Below, piece by piece: positions 7,444 to 15,816 of a stretch of 64,000 nucleotides of DNA. The DNA comes from Candidatus Endomicrobiellum cubanum (GTDB taxonomy: Bacteria; Elusimicrobiota; Endomicrobiia; Endomicrobiales; Endomicrobiaceae). The translations under genes and the position numbers were made by a program. Positions within the stretch are counted from its first letter, which is position 1. Each line of letters opens with the position of its first letter. The notes under the pieces were generated by a model that worked only from the letters and a program-made list of their open reading frames with translations, searched no databases and was not told the origin of the DNA. The DNA lies in assembly GCA_031269735.1 (NCBI GenBank), contig JAISYS010000042.1, positions 1 to 64,000 on the forward strand. The letters run 5' to 3'.

Positions 7444-9273
7444 CTAACCCTTCCAATTCTCAGTTACAAATTCCTTAAAGGCCCTAACATGGGTTGGCGG
7501 CATTCTAGTGAGTATCTGTTGTGTTAGTTCACTACTAAACCAATTCAAAGTTTCATACCTTCTTGTGGTTTTGTTATACTGAAGTATATCGACTGTATCA
7601 AAGCTGGTTCTATCTGTTTTTCTATAATAATACTCCCTATCTAACGCTACTTTAGAATACTCCAAATTATTCTTATCAATTTTTGGATAAGGTATACTCT
7701 CGTCTAACTTAACAATTTCAGTAATTCTGTCTATATACCTAAATCCATGCACATCAAAAGAAACATGCACATCTACTCTCACAACATCCACAACCTGCTG
7801 TTCGGCTGTCAATAAATTATTAAATCCGCCTGTTTCCACTAACGAATTTCTTAGCGAATAAACTAAGTCTCTTGTTCGCTTAGCATGATGTGAAAAATAA
7901 GTAACTTCAGACGCAGTCTGGCCTAATTGAATCATTCTCGATGCTACTGCGCTTGTTGCTACTTCACCAATTATAGATATACCACCATCCGATTTCTTCA
8001 AGGCATCCTGTAATGCTTCCATAGACACATATTGTGTTTCCGAGACAGAATAAATATTCCTTTCTGGATACCTTTCTCTTAGATACATTTCAGGTGTCAT
8101 CTCTAACACACGAATATTATATCTAGCATCTAAATATTGAAAAGCTCCAATCAATAATGTCGTTTTACCAGAACCCTGCCTTCCAGTAAAAGCAGTCGTA
8201 ACCATACCTCTCATTAGATACTTAATCAAAGTAATAGGTAAAATTGCGTTGCTAGCATCATTTTCTTTAAGATACAGCCCTTCCAAACTAACATGTTGTA
8301 TATTAAACTTACGTATAAATACTGCCCAATATTCACCCACACCTGGTCTTACAGCTAATACACGAGACTTATCAAACATTGTATTAACCATATAACCACG
8401 TTTTTCAGTTAATGGCCCCGGAGACCCAAATCTACAAATTAAAAGAACTATACGTTTTAATTCTTCTTCTGTATAAAATGTAAGGAACTGCAAATGAATA
8501 TATTTACCATTATTATATATCCACACAGACCTAGCAGCTCTATTCCTCTCTTTTGTGGGGTCGAAGGAGGCTGATAAAATTGCTCCAGACACACCGCAAT
8601 TTATACCATCAATATTCATCTCCCTTAAAGTATCAATACAACCAAACCCCTTGTACTTTATATAAATCAATGTTGATACAATCTCTAATTGGTCTATATA
8701 AGACAGCCTATCTTTAATTTCCTCTGTATACGCAAAATCTAAATCAGACATAGACACATGATAAGAAGGTACAGTATTATCTTCTATAGTATATTTAGTA
8801 GCGTCCCAATTATACTTCAATATTAAATATTTAAGTGCGTCCTTGCCGTGCTTCTTTTTTAGAAAATGCAACATCACTTCCCATTTTATCATTGGGTCTA
8901 AATAAATACCATGAAAATCTACAACTTGAAGTACATCATCCTCACAAGTCAAGTGTTTACTTACAACGTCCCTAATTAAATCCTTTACTATGATTTTATC
9001 TGCATCGATTCCATAAATACAATTCTTCATGGCATTCTGAATTCTACGTTTACGCTTGTAAGCTACTTCCCATTCAATATCATCTTTACCGAAATAATAT
9101 TCATCTTTAACCAAATCTGCTAAAACTATTTTAACTGAATTAAGCAAGGTATCTATTGTTAGCTTTTCCTTAACAATAATGTCTGGTCTTTCATGTTTAC
9201 GCTTAATGTAAAATACTACACATATTGCACTTATCGCACCTAATGACACTATTGTCAGGATAAGTTCAATCAT
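7444..9273 (-). CDS. CpaF/TadA-type secretion ATPase with N-terminal membrane anchor
   Basis: The protein is about 609 aa. A hydrophobic helix at residues 3-22 is followed by a helical N-domain and a RecA-like core with Walker A (TGRQGSGKTT), an acidic EMTPEMY segment, and a Walker-B-like IGEVA with a following SHHAKRT region. This is the pattern of type II/IV secretion ATPases that power Tad pili. ATG at 9273 overlaps the upstream stop (ATGA) and has GGGGAG ten bases upstream. An N-terminal membrane anchor is unusual for CpaF. It probably drives assembly of the downstream pilin-like proteins. Confidence 0.75.
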   Translation of the reverse strand: MIELILTIVSLGAISAICVVFYIKRKHERPDIIVKEKLTIDTLLNSVKIVLADLVKDEYYFGKDDIEWEVAYKRKRRIQNAMKNCIYGIDADKIIVKDLIRDVVSKHLTCEDDVLQVVDFHGIYLDPMIKWEVMLHFLKKKHGKDALKYLILKYNWDATKYTIEDNTVPSYHVSMSDLDFAYTEEIKDRLSYIDQLEIVSTLIYIKYKGFGCIDTLREMNIDGINCGVSGAILSASFDPTKERNRAARSVWIYNNGKYIHLQFLTFYTEEELKRIVLLICRFGSPGPLTEKRGYMVNTMFDKSRVLAVRPGVGEYWAVFIRKFNIQHVSLEGLYLKENDASNAILPITLIKYLMRGMVTTAFTGRQGSGKTTLLIGAFQYLDARYNIRVLEMTPEMYLRERYPERNIYSVSETQYVSMEALQDALKKSDGGISIIGEVATSAVASRMIQLGQTASEVTYFSHHAKRTRDLVYSLRNSLVETGGFNNLLTAEQQVVDVVRVDVHVSFDVHGFRYIDRITEIVKLDESIPYPKIDKNNLEYSKVALDREYYYRKTDRTSFDTVDILQYNKTTRRYETLNWFSSELTQQILTRMPPTHVRAFKEFVTENWKG

Positions 9274-10049
9274 GTTTCTACTTCTCCCCACTTAAACTTC
9301 TTATTCATGTGAGAGAATAAAAACTGAACACACTCCTTTAAGTCGATATTTAACTCAACAACACGTGGGTCTTTGTCCAAAACATAAGGAACAATGGTGT
9401 GTAACTCTCCGTCGTTACAATTTTTGATTATAAAAGGGTTATATCGTAACTTACAAGTATCACGAACTCTACACCCAGCAATATTTGCAGCTTTAGATAA
9501 TGGCATTATTAATGTATCATACCTATTTACTAAAAGCATTACTGGTTTCTTTGGCAATAATCCCGACTCTACCCAACGTTTAACTAATTCTAAAGACCTT
9601 ACATTTGGTAAAGAGACTAGAATTATTACATCACAATCATTTAATAAACGAACTGTAATAGCATCTGTTATTTCAGTTCTCACATCACAAATTATTACAT
9701 CTCTTGGAATATTCTCAAATACAAAACCTATTAAATTTGCAATCTCATCTTCTGTAAGAGCTTCACTACGTGTATCTAAAAATTCTAAATTAGGTGCTAA
9801 CTTTAACATATAGTCACCCAAATCTTCTGGAAATATGGCTTGTGCTTCTAAAAGCTTTACAACTTGTGATATAGACCTAGTGATATCCATTGCTTCAGAC
9901 ATACTAGTAAATTTCCTGATATCCCAATTTGGCCCAGTATGAGTCAAGCAAACTGTGCATTGCTGGGTTAATGCTATTGTATAACTAAACAAAGTAGAAA
10001 ATACAGTATTTCCTGCGTGCTTAGTAGGAGATAAAACACATACTTTCAC
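9270..10049 (-). CDS. CpaE/MinD-like P-loop protein with degenerate Walker A
   Basis: The protein has 259 aa. The N-terminal VCVLSPTKHAGNTVFSTLF matches the position of a deviant Walker A, but the GKT/GGVGKT signature is reduced to HAGNT, and both usual lysines are not in place. A VIICDVR segment and a LLVNRYD segment mirror the later motifs of MinD/ParA proteins. It lies between CpaB-like and CpaF-like genes, where CpaE normally sits. ATP hydrolysis is doubtful. Confidence 0.6.
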   Translation of the reverse strand: MKVCVLSPTKHAGNTVFSTLFSYTIALTQQCTVCLTHTGPNWDIRKFTSMSEAMDITRSISQVVKLLEAQAIFPEDLGDYMLKLAPNLEFLDTRSEALTEDEIANLIGFVFENIPRDVIICDVRTEITDAITVRLLNDCDVIILVSLPNVRSLELVKRWVESGLLPKKPVMLLVNRYDTLIMPLSKAANIAGCRVRDTCKLRYNPFIIKNCNDGELHTIVPYVLDKDPRVVELNIDLKECVQFLFSHMNKKFKWGEVET

Positions 10050-10585
10050 TTGCGCGCCACCACCTTGAGAAGATTCTTAACTGGCATATTAACATGTGGA
10101 GATAATATCTTAGAAACCTCACTGGACACTCTTACATCTACAGGTTTCAATAGCTTAAAGTATTCAATCTCCTCTACTGCTTTAAACATATTAACAGAAT
10201 AAGGAATACTGTTTTTACCAAACCCTAATTTTATTATATTCAGTTTGTCTCCTAATATTTCTTTTAAGTCCTCTATGTCATTCTCTTCTCCTGCTCCTTC
10301 GACATAAATAAAACAATCAGCTGATATATCATATTTGTCGTCAAAAAGCACAAAATCAAAATCAGCTTCAGTATGCTCTATTTCATACCATACGCTATCC
10401 GCTGTCTCATCAGTAACAAAGATGCTAATATTTTGATAAAAGCCATGATTAGCCCCGTTTTCAGTTAATCGGGTATATCGTCTGTCACTCGTGATAAGAC
10501 ACGTTTCTCCTAAAGTCTGACATATCTTCATTAACGTATAGATTACAGGTCTTTTATCTGTTCTTCCATGCAAATAAATTTTCAA
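10046..10585 (-). CDS. Hypothetical protein of the Tad-like operon
   Basis: The protein has 179 aa, is soluble, and begins MKIYLHGRTDKRPVIYTLM, which could be a degenerate P-loop-like N-terminus. It overlaps both neighbours by 4 bases. I cannot assign a family. Its place beside the CpaE-like gene suggests a regulatory or localisation role in the same apparatus. Confidence 0.5.
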   Translation of the reverse strand: MKIYLHGRTDKRPVIYTLMKICQTLGETCLITSDRRYTRLTENGANHGFYQNISIFVTDETADSVWYEIEHTEADFDFVLFDDKYDISADCFIYVEGAGEENDIEDLKEILGDKLNIIKLGFGKNSIPYSVNMFKAVEEIEYFKLLKPVDVRVSSEVSKILSPHVNMPVKNLLKVVARK

Positions 10586-11529
10586 TCAAGAACACCTTCT
10601 TCTACTACATCATATGCGTCATCTTCTAAAGCTTCTTCTACAAAACCATCTTCTTCTCTTTGCTCTCTGTCACTTCTATCTCTAGTAAAGTCTCCCTTTA
10701 TTGTAGAATTAAGGTCATTTCGTCCACTGGCTAAATCTCCGCCCTCTTCTACCACAACACTCTCGATATAGCGTTCAATATCTGCACGCAAATCTTTAGC
10801 TATTACAGCACCAGATTTGTCTAATATATTTGGGTCAGCTATTATCATGGCCTCTATATTCGCTGGAATAGCATAATAGGGTGTAGCCGCTATTTGCAAT
10901 CCAGGTTCAATATACTTAGATACATATACATCTGTACCATACTCTGTCGTTAAATAAAAATCAACTAAAGCAGCAAGATATCTATGATACTGTGTTTCAT
11001 TCATATAAACTTTAAGACTATTTTCGGCTTGGGCCATGACTCTTAAATGCGGAACTACTATAAAATCCTCTCCATAAGGATAGGTTATTCTTATATCAAT
11101 ATAATCCCCTACCACTAAACCAACTGGCCATCTGTTAGTTGTAATATCTACTTCTCTTGTTGTGTCATCAATCACATCAATCATTACTGTGTCACTTGTA
11201 ATTGGAGTACCCGGAACTAATGCTACTTTGAAATACTTACCAATTAAAGCTGAACTATCTAAAACAAAAGAATCGTTTATAAAAGATTCTGGGATTGATT
11301 GTTTTGTTATAGAAGTTCCTGTAATCTCTTGACCTGCAAATGTAGTGGCTATTGGAGTATAACACTCTACAATCGGCCCTATAGCCTGCAGAGTAGATTG
11401 TAAAGTAGCTATCTCGCTAGCTAACCTATCTGTTGCTCTTACATAAATTCTGTTTTGAATAAAAAACTGTACTCCATTTGACACTAATGCAACTACTACA
11501 ATTAAAACAATGACCAGCCATCTCTTCAT
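10582..11529 (-). CDS. CpaB-like pilus assembly protein (SAF-type)
   Basis: The protein is about 315 aa: one N-terminal span (MKRWLVIVLIVVVALVSNG), a region with IGKYFKVALVPGTPITSDTV like the SAF domain of CpaB/RcpC, and a second beta-rich part with VGLVVGDYIDIRI. The C-terminus is very acidic. ATG at 11529 lies 5 bases after AGAGGA, better than the longer start upstream. CpaB proteins sit in the membrane/wall and stabilise the pilus channel. In order with CpaE- and CpaF-like genes this defines a Tad-like cluster. Confidence 0.6.
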   Translation of the reverse strand: MKRWLVIVLIVVVALVSNGVQFFIQNRIYVRATDRLASEIATLQSTLQAIGPIVECYTPIATTFAGQEITGTSITKQSIPESFINDSFVLDSSALIGKYFKVALVPGTPITSDTVMIDVIDDTTREVDITTNRWPVGLVVGDYIDIRITYPYGEDFIVVPHLRVMAQAENSLKVYMNETQYHRYLAALVDFYLTTEYGTDVYVSKYIEPGLQIAATPYYAIPANIEAMIIADPNILDKSGAVIAKDLRADIERYIESVVVEEGGDLASGRNDLNSTIKGDFTRDRSDREQREEDGFVEEALEDDAYDVVEEGVLD

Positions 11530-11539
11530 AAAAATCCTC

Positions 11540-11662
11540 TTACAATAGCAATAATAACCCAATACACACTAATTTTGACATATCAACTTTTTTAGTAGCT
11601 AACATTATAGCGATTAAAGACACAAATAATGCATCTTTACATATAAACCAAAACTCCATCAT
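11540..11662 (-). CDS. 40-aa two-span membrane peptide
   Basis: This short gene reads MMEFWFICKD, a hydrophobic helix, LATKKVDMSK, then a second hydrophobic helix ending in five leucines. Its ATG overlaps the RuvC-like gene's TGA (ATGA), and it ends just before the CpaB-like gene's binding site. The tight packing supports a real gene. Its function is unknown; a small holin- or assembly-factor-like peptide is possible. Confidence 0.5.
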   Translation of the reverse strand: MMEFWFICKDALFVSLIAIMLATKKVDMSKLVCIGLLLLL

Positions 11663-12489
11663 TTCTTTGCCACAACCAAACCTACTATTTTAGAATTGAC
11701 ATCTGCTGCTATATTATAATTATCAAACACTTCCTTATCTATCTGTTCTATAATAACACTGGCCACACCTGGTCTACTTGTTCTATTAAGATAATAATTT
11801 AAATTATCCACAAGACTATAATCGTAATTATAAATAAACTTTTGCAAAATATCACTATCTGCTATTTTTGCATCATAAAAACCCATAGAATACTCTTGGT
11901 CGAAAAACTCCTTGTTGTCACAACATATCATACTAATTTCCCCCATATTTTCTAATAAATATAAATATATACATACTGCATCTGTCACATCTGAATTTCC
12001 ATATTGTTTATACAAATTTTCCAAGTATCTTGTTGACCCTTTTTCACTTTGACTTCTATATCCTTGAGGTAGTATAGCAGATTTCCACGTCCAATTATTT
12101 ACTTTTTCTACTTTAATATTAAATAACTCAAAGAATAAATCTATCAAAGCGCCTCTAATGTGAGTTAAAACTAAACTCGATTTATGATACTGCATTCCCT
12201 TATAAGTTACGGACTCTTCCATACCAACTTTTACTACTTTTACTTGACTCAAATATTGCTTTAGAAAGTATTTTACATCTCTGCAGTATTCTTCCGTTTC
12301 TATTTTACTTCCAGCTCCAGAAAACTGTAAAATAGCCAATACCTCAGTTAGTGTAGTACCTACAATTACGGCCATATTTGTTTTACCAGGGTCAATAGCA
12401 ACAATAATGTCTGCACGACTCTTTAAGGGCATAATCGTATCCCCGTAATTAAACTCAAACTTTATAGTCTCCCCTATTTTTACTATCAC
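11659..12489 (-). CDS. RuvC-like Holliday junction resolvase (RNase H fold)
   Basis: The protein has 276 aa. The acidic residues of the RuvC/RNase H fold are visible: IVAIDPGKTN near residue 33, VGMEES near 90, and SDVTDAVCIYLYL near 172. Such enzymes cleave four-way DNA junctions during replication or recombination. The GTG start follows GGAGG by six bases. The C-terminal 100 residues have no recognised domain. It is longer than cellular RuvC (about 170 aa). Confidence 0.7.
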   Translation of the reverse strand: MIVKIGETIKFEFNYGDTIMPLKSRADIIVAIDPGKTNMAVIVGTTLTEVLAILQFSGAGSKIETEEYCRDVKYFLKQYLSQVKVVKVGMEESVTYKGMQYHKSSLVLTHIRGALIDLFFELFNIKVEKVNNWTWKSAILPQGYRSQSEKGSTRYLENLYKQYGNSDVTDAVCIYLYLLENMGEISMICCDNKEFFDQEYSMGFYDAKIADSDILQKFIYNYDYSLVDNLNYYLNRTSRPGVASVIIEQIDKEVFDNYNIAADVNSKIVGLVVAKK

Positions 12490-12490
12490 C

Positions 12491-12883
12491 TCACGCCTCC
12501 ACTATATTCTTATATTTCCGAGTATTAGCAAATTTAGACCATAAATAATAATCCTTACGTCCATTCTTTGTATTCTCATACAAAATACATTCAAGCACAT
12601 CTCCTGCTATAGAAGTCTCCTCACCTCTTTCTCTTACTATAAATCTGTAACCATCCTCATCTTCAACAATAAGATACACTCCCACTTGTGGATACACCCG
12701 TATGTCTTTTACTATAACACACACTACTGTCTTATCTAAATTTTTGCGATTGAATAACAAATAAAGAGGCTGCGGCAATACTCTTAATAAAAATCTTAAT
12801 AAAATAAGAAATAAGACTGTCCCAACTACAGCGCTTATAACCATAATACCTGATTTTATATAGGGCATTAACTCATCAAACAT
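12491..12883 (-). CDS. Membrane-anchored hypothetical protein
   Basis: The protein has 130 aa with an N-terminal hydrophobic helix (about residues 12-35) and a small beta-rich cytoplasmic or exported domain with regularly placed charged residues. It is not recognised. It directly precedes the RuvC-like gene, with the two stop/start signals one base apart. Confidence 0.5.
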   Translation of the reverse strand: MFDELMPYIKSGIMVISAVVGTVLFLILLRFLLRVLPQPLYLLFNRKNLDKTVVCVIVKDIRVYPQVGVYLIVEDEDGYRFIVRERGEETSIAGDVLECILYENTKNGRKDYYLWSKFANTRKYKNIVEA

Positions 12884-12898
12884 ACATCACTCTTTTCT

Positions 12899-13543
12899 CT
12901 ACTTCAAAGAAACAAGTTTAACTGTGTCATTTCCTGAACACACTTTTTTTACCTTAAAGCATAGAAACATATAATTTTTTATATAAATTATCAAAGTTTT
13001 GGCTGATATTCTAAACATATTGGCAGGACTGTAAACAATAACACTGTGTGGATATATATTTAGCCCTTCTGTTATTATAGAATTAAACCCGCCTGCTAGT
13101 TTGAAACCTTGTTTATGCCAAAAACTAACTTTACCTACTAGCTCACTAAATATCCAACTTAGTTGTCTATGTCCTGCGCGTAAAGCATCTGCTTTCATTA
13201 AATAAATAGCTTCAGAGAATAAAAGAGTTCCCCAACCAAGACATTGTTCTTCTTCTTTCACAGCTATACATTCTATAACAGCTGAATTAATTTCTTCTAT
13301 ATAATTAAAAATAATTCCAGAAATAGGAATCCCATCAACTGTACACAATAGAAAATGTAAGTTGTCCTTTTCGAAATCACCTAAAGATTTATTTTTAAGT
13401 CTAATCAATAAATTATCATAGTTGTCTAATAAATCTGTATTTTTTAAGGTGCCATAAAACACTTGTTTATAGCACTTCTTAAACATCTGAATATGCTCTT
13501 TATTTGTATAATCTACATCTATGAAATTTATAGCTATACTCAT
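12899..13543 (-). CDS. GNAT-family N-acetyltransferase
   Basis: The protein has 214 aa. The GNAT core is visible: AVIECIAVKEEEQCLGWGTLLF contains the acetyl-CoA-binding Q-x-x-G-x-G loop, followed by a helix and a SFWHKQGFK segment. The last 40 residues, with a hydrophobic YIKNYMFLCFKVKK stretch, are outside the fold. The substrate is unknown. It ends in TAG. Confidence 0.65.
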   Translation of the reverse strand: MSIAINFIDVDYTNKEHIQMFKKCYKQVFYGTLKNTDLLDNYDNLLIRLKNKSLGDFEKDNLHFLLCTVDGIPISGIIFNYIEEINSAVIECIAVKEEEQCLGWGTLLFSEAIYLMKADALRAGHRQLSWIFSELVGKVSFWHKQGFKLAGGFNSIITEGLNIYPHSVIVYSPANMFRISAKTLIIYIKNYMFLCFKVKKVCSGNDTVKLVSLK

Positions 13544-13555
13544 GTAAAATCTTCC

Positions 13556-13813
13556 TTAACGCTTAAAAAATTTATCCCACTCGCCTTTTATCATTTCAAT
13601 ATTATCAGTTATTGCGCGTAATAACTTATTCAAATCATGCATTGGTATATTACTTTTATTGTGTTCAAGTACAACTATATCATTTTTCAATATCCATACC
13701 TTTGTAGCATTTTGTCTCGCCTTACCTTTACATATATGCACATGTATAGGTTCCTCTGTCTCTCTTGACCAAAAATAAATAGTATACCCAAGCATCGAAA
13801 ACAACTTAGGCAT
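13556..13813 (-). CDS. DUF4160-family protein
   Basis: The protein has 85 aa and the typical DUF4160 features: FSMLGYTIYFWS at the start and EEPIHVHICKGKARQNATKVWI in the middle, where the HVH(I/V) segment is the hallmark. DUF4160 genes often sit beside a small partner gene in toxin-antitoxin-like pairs. Here the overlapping upstream gene is one of four small paralogues, which makes it the candidate partner. Confidence 0.75.
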   Translation of the reverse strand: MPKLFSMLGYTIYFWSRETEEPIHVHICKGKARQNATKVWILKNDIVVLEHNKSNIPMHDLNKLLRAITDNIEMIKGEWDKFFKR

Positions 13814-14069
13814 TTACGACACCGCCTAAAGCTGAATAAATTACCATTGACCTAGCATTTCTTTCACAAAATAACAAAAACTCCTTCACTTCATCTTCAT
13901 TAAAACCAACATTCTTTATCACAGCCATTGAGGGTAACTCAATATCCATTTCATTAAAACAATTTTTAGAATCAGGTTTCTCAAAATGTACTATCATAAA
14001 TCCCCGCTTATCCATATTAGAGTGAAGCACTTCTGTGTCACCCTTAATGGTCATATATGGCATCATCAA
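13806..14069 (-). CDS. Small paralogous family protein, copy 1 (next to DUF4160)
   Basis: The protein has about 87 aa with the pattern ELPSMAVIKNVGFNEDEVKEFLLFCERNARSM: a beta-rich front, then Pro-x-Met/hydrophobic, GFNE and a C-terminal helix with a conserved FC. Similar proteins are encoded at 14509-14772, 14774-15019 and 28931-29200. The TTG start at 14069 is chosen because copy 2 has a matching TTG two codons before its ATG-CC, at good distance from GGAGGAG. The function is unknown; it may be the partner of DUF4160. Confidence 0.55.
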   Translation of the reverse strand: MMMPYMTIKGDTEVLHSNMDKRGFMIVHFEKPDSKNCFNEMDIELPSMAVIKNVGFNEDEVKEFLLFCERNARSMVIYSALGGVVNA

Positions 14070-14087
14070 AATTGTAAACTCCTCCTG

Positions 14088-14522
14088 TTAAAATTTAGTG
14101 ATAAAAATCTGTAATAAATCTTTATCTACTGGATAATACGACATAATATAATCCAACTCTAAATATTCTTCAACCGTACTCACTTTATTGATTGCTTTAC
14201 CAATTAAACCTTCAATCTCTACTTTGTTTACATCAACCACATTTCCTTTCTCTTGTTTAAAGCTTACACTACTTTCTATTCCTAATAATTTATTTAATGA
14301 AGAAATTGCTTCATCTCGTGTTTTTAATCTAAAATTCTTTTGATGTAAGGCATAAATATCTCCACCAAAATGGCATGCACCAAAACATCTCCATCTATCT
14401 GTATCAGCTTTATATGAAAAAGAGGGTGTATCTTCTTCATGAAATGGACAACAAATTTTTGAAGTTTCAACTAAATTAATAGAGGGATTAATAAATTTTG
14501 TAAAATACTCATACACTTTCAT
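14088..14522 (-). CDS. Free-standing primase-type CHC2 zinc-binding protein
   Basis: The protein is about 144 aa. The segment ICCPFHEEDTPSFSYK followed by WRCFGACHFGGD is the CHC2 zinc-binding domain of DnaG-type primases, with zinc ligands Cys, His, Cys, Cys. The TOPRIM catalytic domain and helicase-binding domain are absent, so it cannot prime alone. ATG at 14522 follows CGGAG by 7 bases and overlaps the upstream stop. It may help a separate primase recognise templates. A DnaB-like helicase lies 1.3 kb upstream. Confidence 0.7.
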   Translation of the reverse strand: MKVYEYFTKFINPSINLVETSKICCPFHEEDTPSFSYKADTDRWRCFGACHFGGDIYALHQKNFRLKTRDEAISSLNKLLGIESSVSFKQEKGNVVDVNKVEIEGLIGKAINKVSTVEEYLELDYIMSYYPVDKDLLQIFITKF

Positions 14523-14772
14523 GCGATAACTCCGCACTGGCCGAGTAAATTGACATTGTGTGTATATTTCTTGCGCAGAACGCTAAAAACTCCTCTATTT
14601 GCTCCTCGTTGAAACCAACATTTTCTTTTACACACATAGTTGGAATTGATACATCAATTTCACTAAAGCAATTTTCTGGGCCATCAAATCGTACTGTCAT
14701 AATCCCATTTTCATCAACCTTAGAATGAAATACCTTTATATCACCATAAATTATCATATAGGGCATTCTCAA
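14509..14772 (-). CDS. Small paralogous family protein, copy 2
   Basis: The protein is about 87 aa and closely resembles copy 1: MPYMIIYGDIKVFHSK matches MPYMTIKGDTEVLHSN, and GFNEEQIEEFLAFCARNIHTMSIYSA matches the copy 1 C-terminus. The TTG start at 14772 lies 8 bases after AGGAGG and one base after the previous stop. Its position between copy 3 and the CHC2 gene suggests local duplication. Function unknown. Confidence 0.55.
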   Translation of the reverse strand: MRMPYMIIYGDIKVFHSKVDENGIMTVRFDGPENCFSEIDVSIPTMCVKENVGFNEEQIEEFLAFCARNIHTMSIYSASAELSHESV

Positions 14773-14773
14773 A

Positions 14774-15019
14774 TTACAAAACCTCCTCAACTCCTAACGC
14801 TAATATATCACGTTTACGACTCTTACAAAACTTTACAAACTCCAATACTTGTTCAGCACTGAAACCAATATTCTTTCCAACACTGATTGCTGAAGTAGAA
14901 ACAACAATTTCACATACATAACTTCTAGGACTACCAAAACGTACTACTGTCTCTCCATCAGTAGAAGTGGAGATGGTATACTCTACACTCTTGTCATATA
15001 TGTTATTATACAGCCTCAT
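14774..15019 (-). CDS. Small paralogous family protein, copy 3
   Basis: The protein has 81 aa and shares the family layout: VVRFGSPRSYVCEIVVSTSAISVGKNIGFSAEQVLEFVKFCKSRKRDIL. The GFS/N-x-E-Q-V-x-EF-x-x-FC helix is conserved, and the Pro before the central strand is lost. ATG is nine bases after AAGGAGG and overlaps the upstream stop. Function unknown. Confidence 0.55.
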   Translation of the reverse strand: MRLYNNIYDKSVEYTISTSTDGETVVRFGSPRSYVCEIVVSTSAISVGKNIGFSAEQVLEFVKFCKSRKRDILALGVEEVL

Positions 15020-15377
15020 ACTTAAACGCCTCCTTAAATAAACCTTCTAGTAAAATATCTTCACATTTTCTTTGTATATAAGGCACTTCAATATCTACAA
15101 CATCCCAAAGCAACTTATTATCACTTGTAATTTCTTCTATACTGTTAAAAGAATCAATCAAAGTAGGTAACTGGTCTCCGATTTTGATATTAAATTTAAT
15201 CGCTTCATTAAGTAACACGTTCAACCTAATCAGCTTCATACACAAAGATTCAAAAATTTCTGTATACACACTATAATATTCTATATCTTCAAATAATGGT
15301 ATTATCTTTAAAATGTCGTTACATTTATTTACAATATCAACAAATAATGTCGTCACAACTGATAACTTATCATGCAC
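15006..15377 (-). CDS. Hypothetical all-helical protein
   Basis: The protein has 123 aa, is predicted mostly alpha-helical, with no membrane span and no motif I recognise. It lies in the replication segment between the DnaB-like helicase and the small paralogues, with GGGAGTGAAGG ahead of its start. Role unknown. Confidence 0.5.
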   Translation of the reverse strand: MHDKLSVVTTLFVDIVNKCNDILKIIPLFEDIEYYSVYTEIFESLCMKLIRLNVLLNEAIKFNIKIGDQLPTLIDSFNSIEEITSDNKLLWDVVDIEVPYIQRKCEDILLEGLFKEAFKYEAV

Positions 15378-15384
15378 TATACCT

Positions 15385-15816
15385 TCACTCCCTACTATTA
15401 TACAAAACAGTATCTATGCAATCCAGCAATACTCTTTCATAATAAGATAATCTCCCTTCCAATTTAATTCCTTTCAAAAACCTAACAAACATTTTATTAC
15501 ATGTAGTGGCTAAAGTCTCATTTTTAGAACGACTCACCAATAATAAAGTTTTAAGTATTTTGAACTGTGTAGCACTTACCTGTATATTATTGACATAACA
15601 AGGTTTTGTATTGTCTATATTAACATTCTTGAATGTGTCAATAAACATGTCTTTTAGTGAATTAGTAAACTTTCCCTGCAGTGTTTTTACTGACATCACA
15701 TTAGGAACTGAATCTAAAACCCTATCGAGATGCATAACTGAGTCAACTGCCGCTTTTACCTCTTCATTTACATAATAACCAAATTCTCTTATTCTGTTCT
15801 CCATATTTATAGCCAT
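15385..15816 (-). CDS. Hypothetical protein coupled to the DnaB-like helicase
   Basis: The protein is about 143 aa, helical and basic in the second half. I place the start at ATG 15816, which overlaps the helicase stop (TAATG) with GAGGAG upstream. The longer reading frame would overlap the helicase by 40 bases with no ribosome binding site. It is not recognised. Coupling to the helicase suggests a replication accessory role. Confidence 0.5.
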   Translation of the reverse strand: MAINMENRIREFGYYVNEEVKAAVDSVMHLDRVLDSVPNVMSVKTLQGKFTNSLKDMFIDTFKNVNIDNTKPCYVNNIQVSATQFKILKTLLLVSRSKNETLATTCNKMFVRFLKGIKLEGRLSYYERVLLDCIDTVLYNSRE

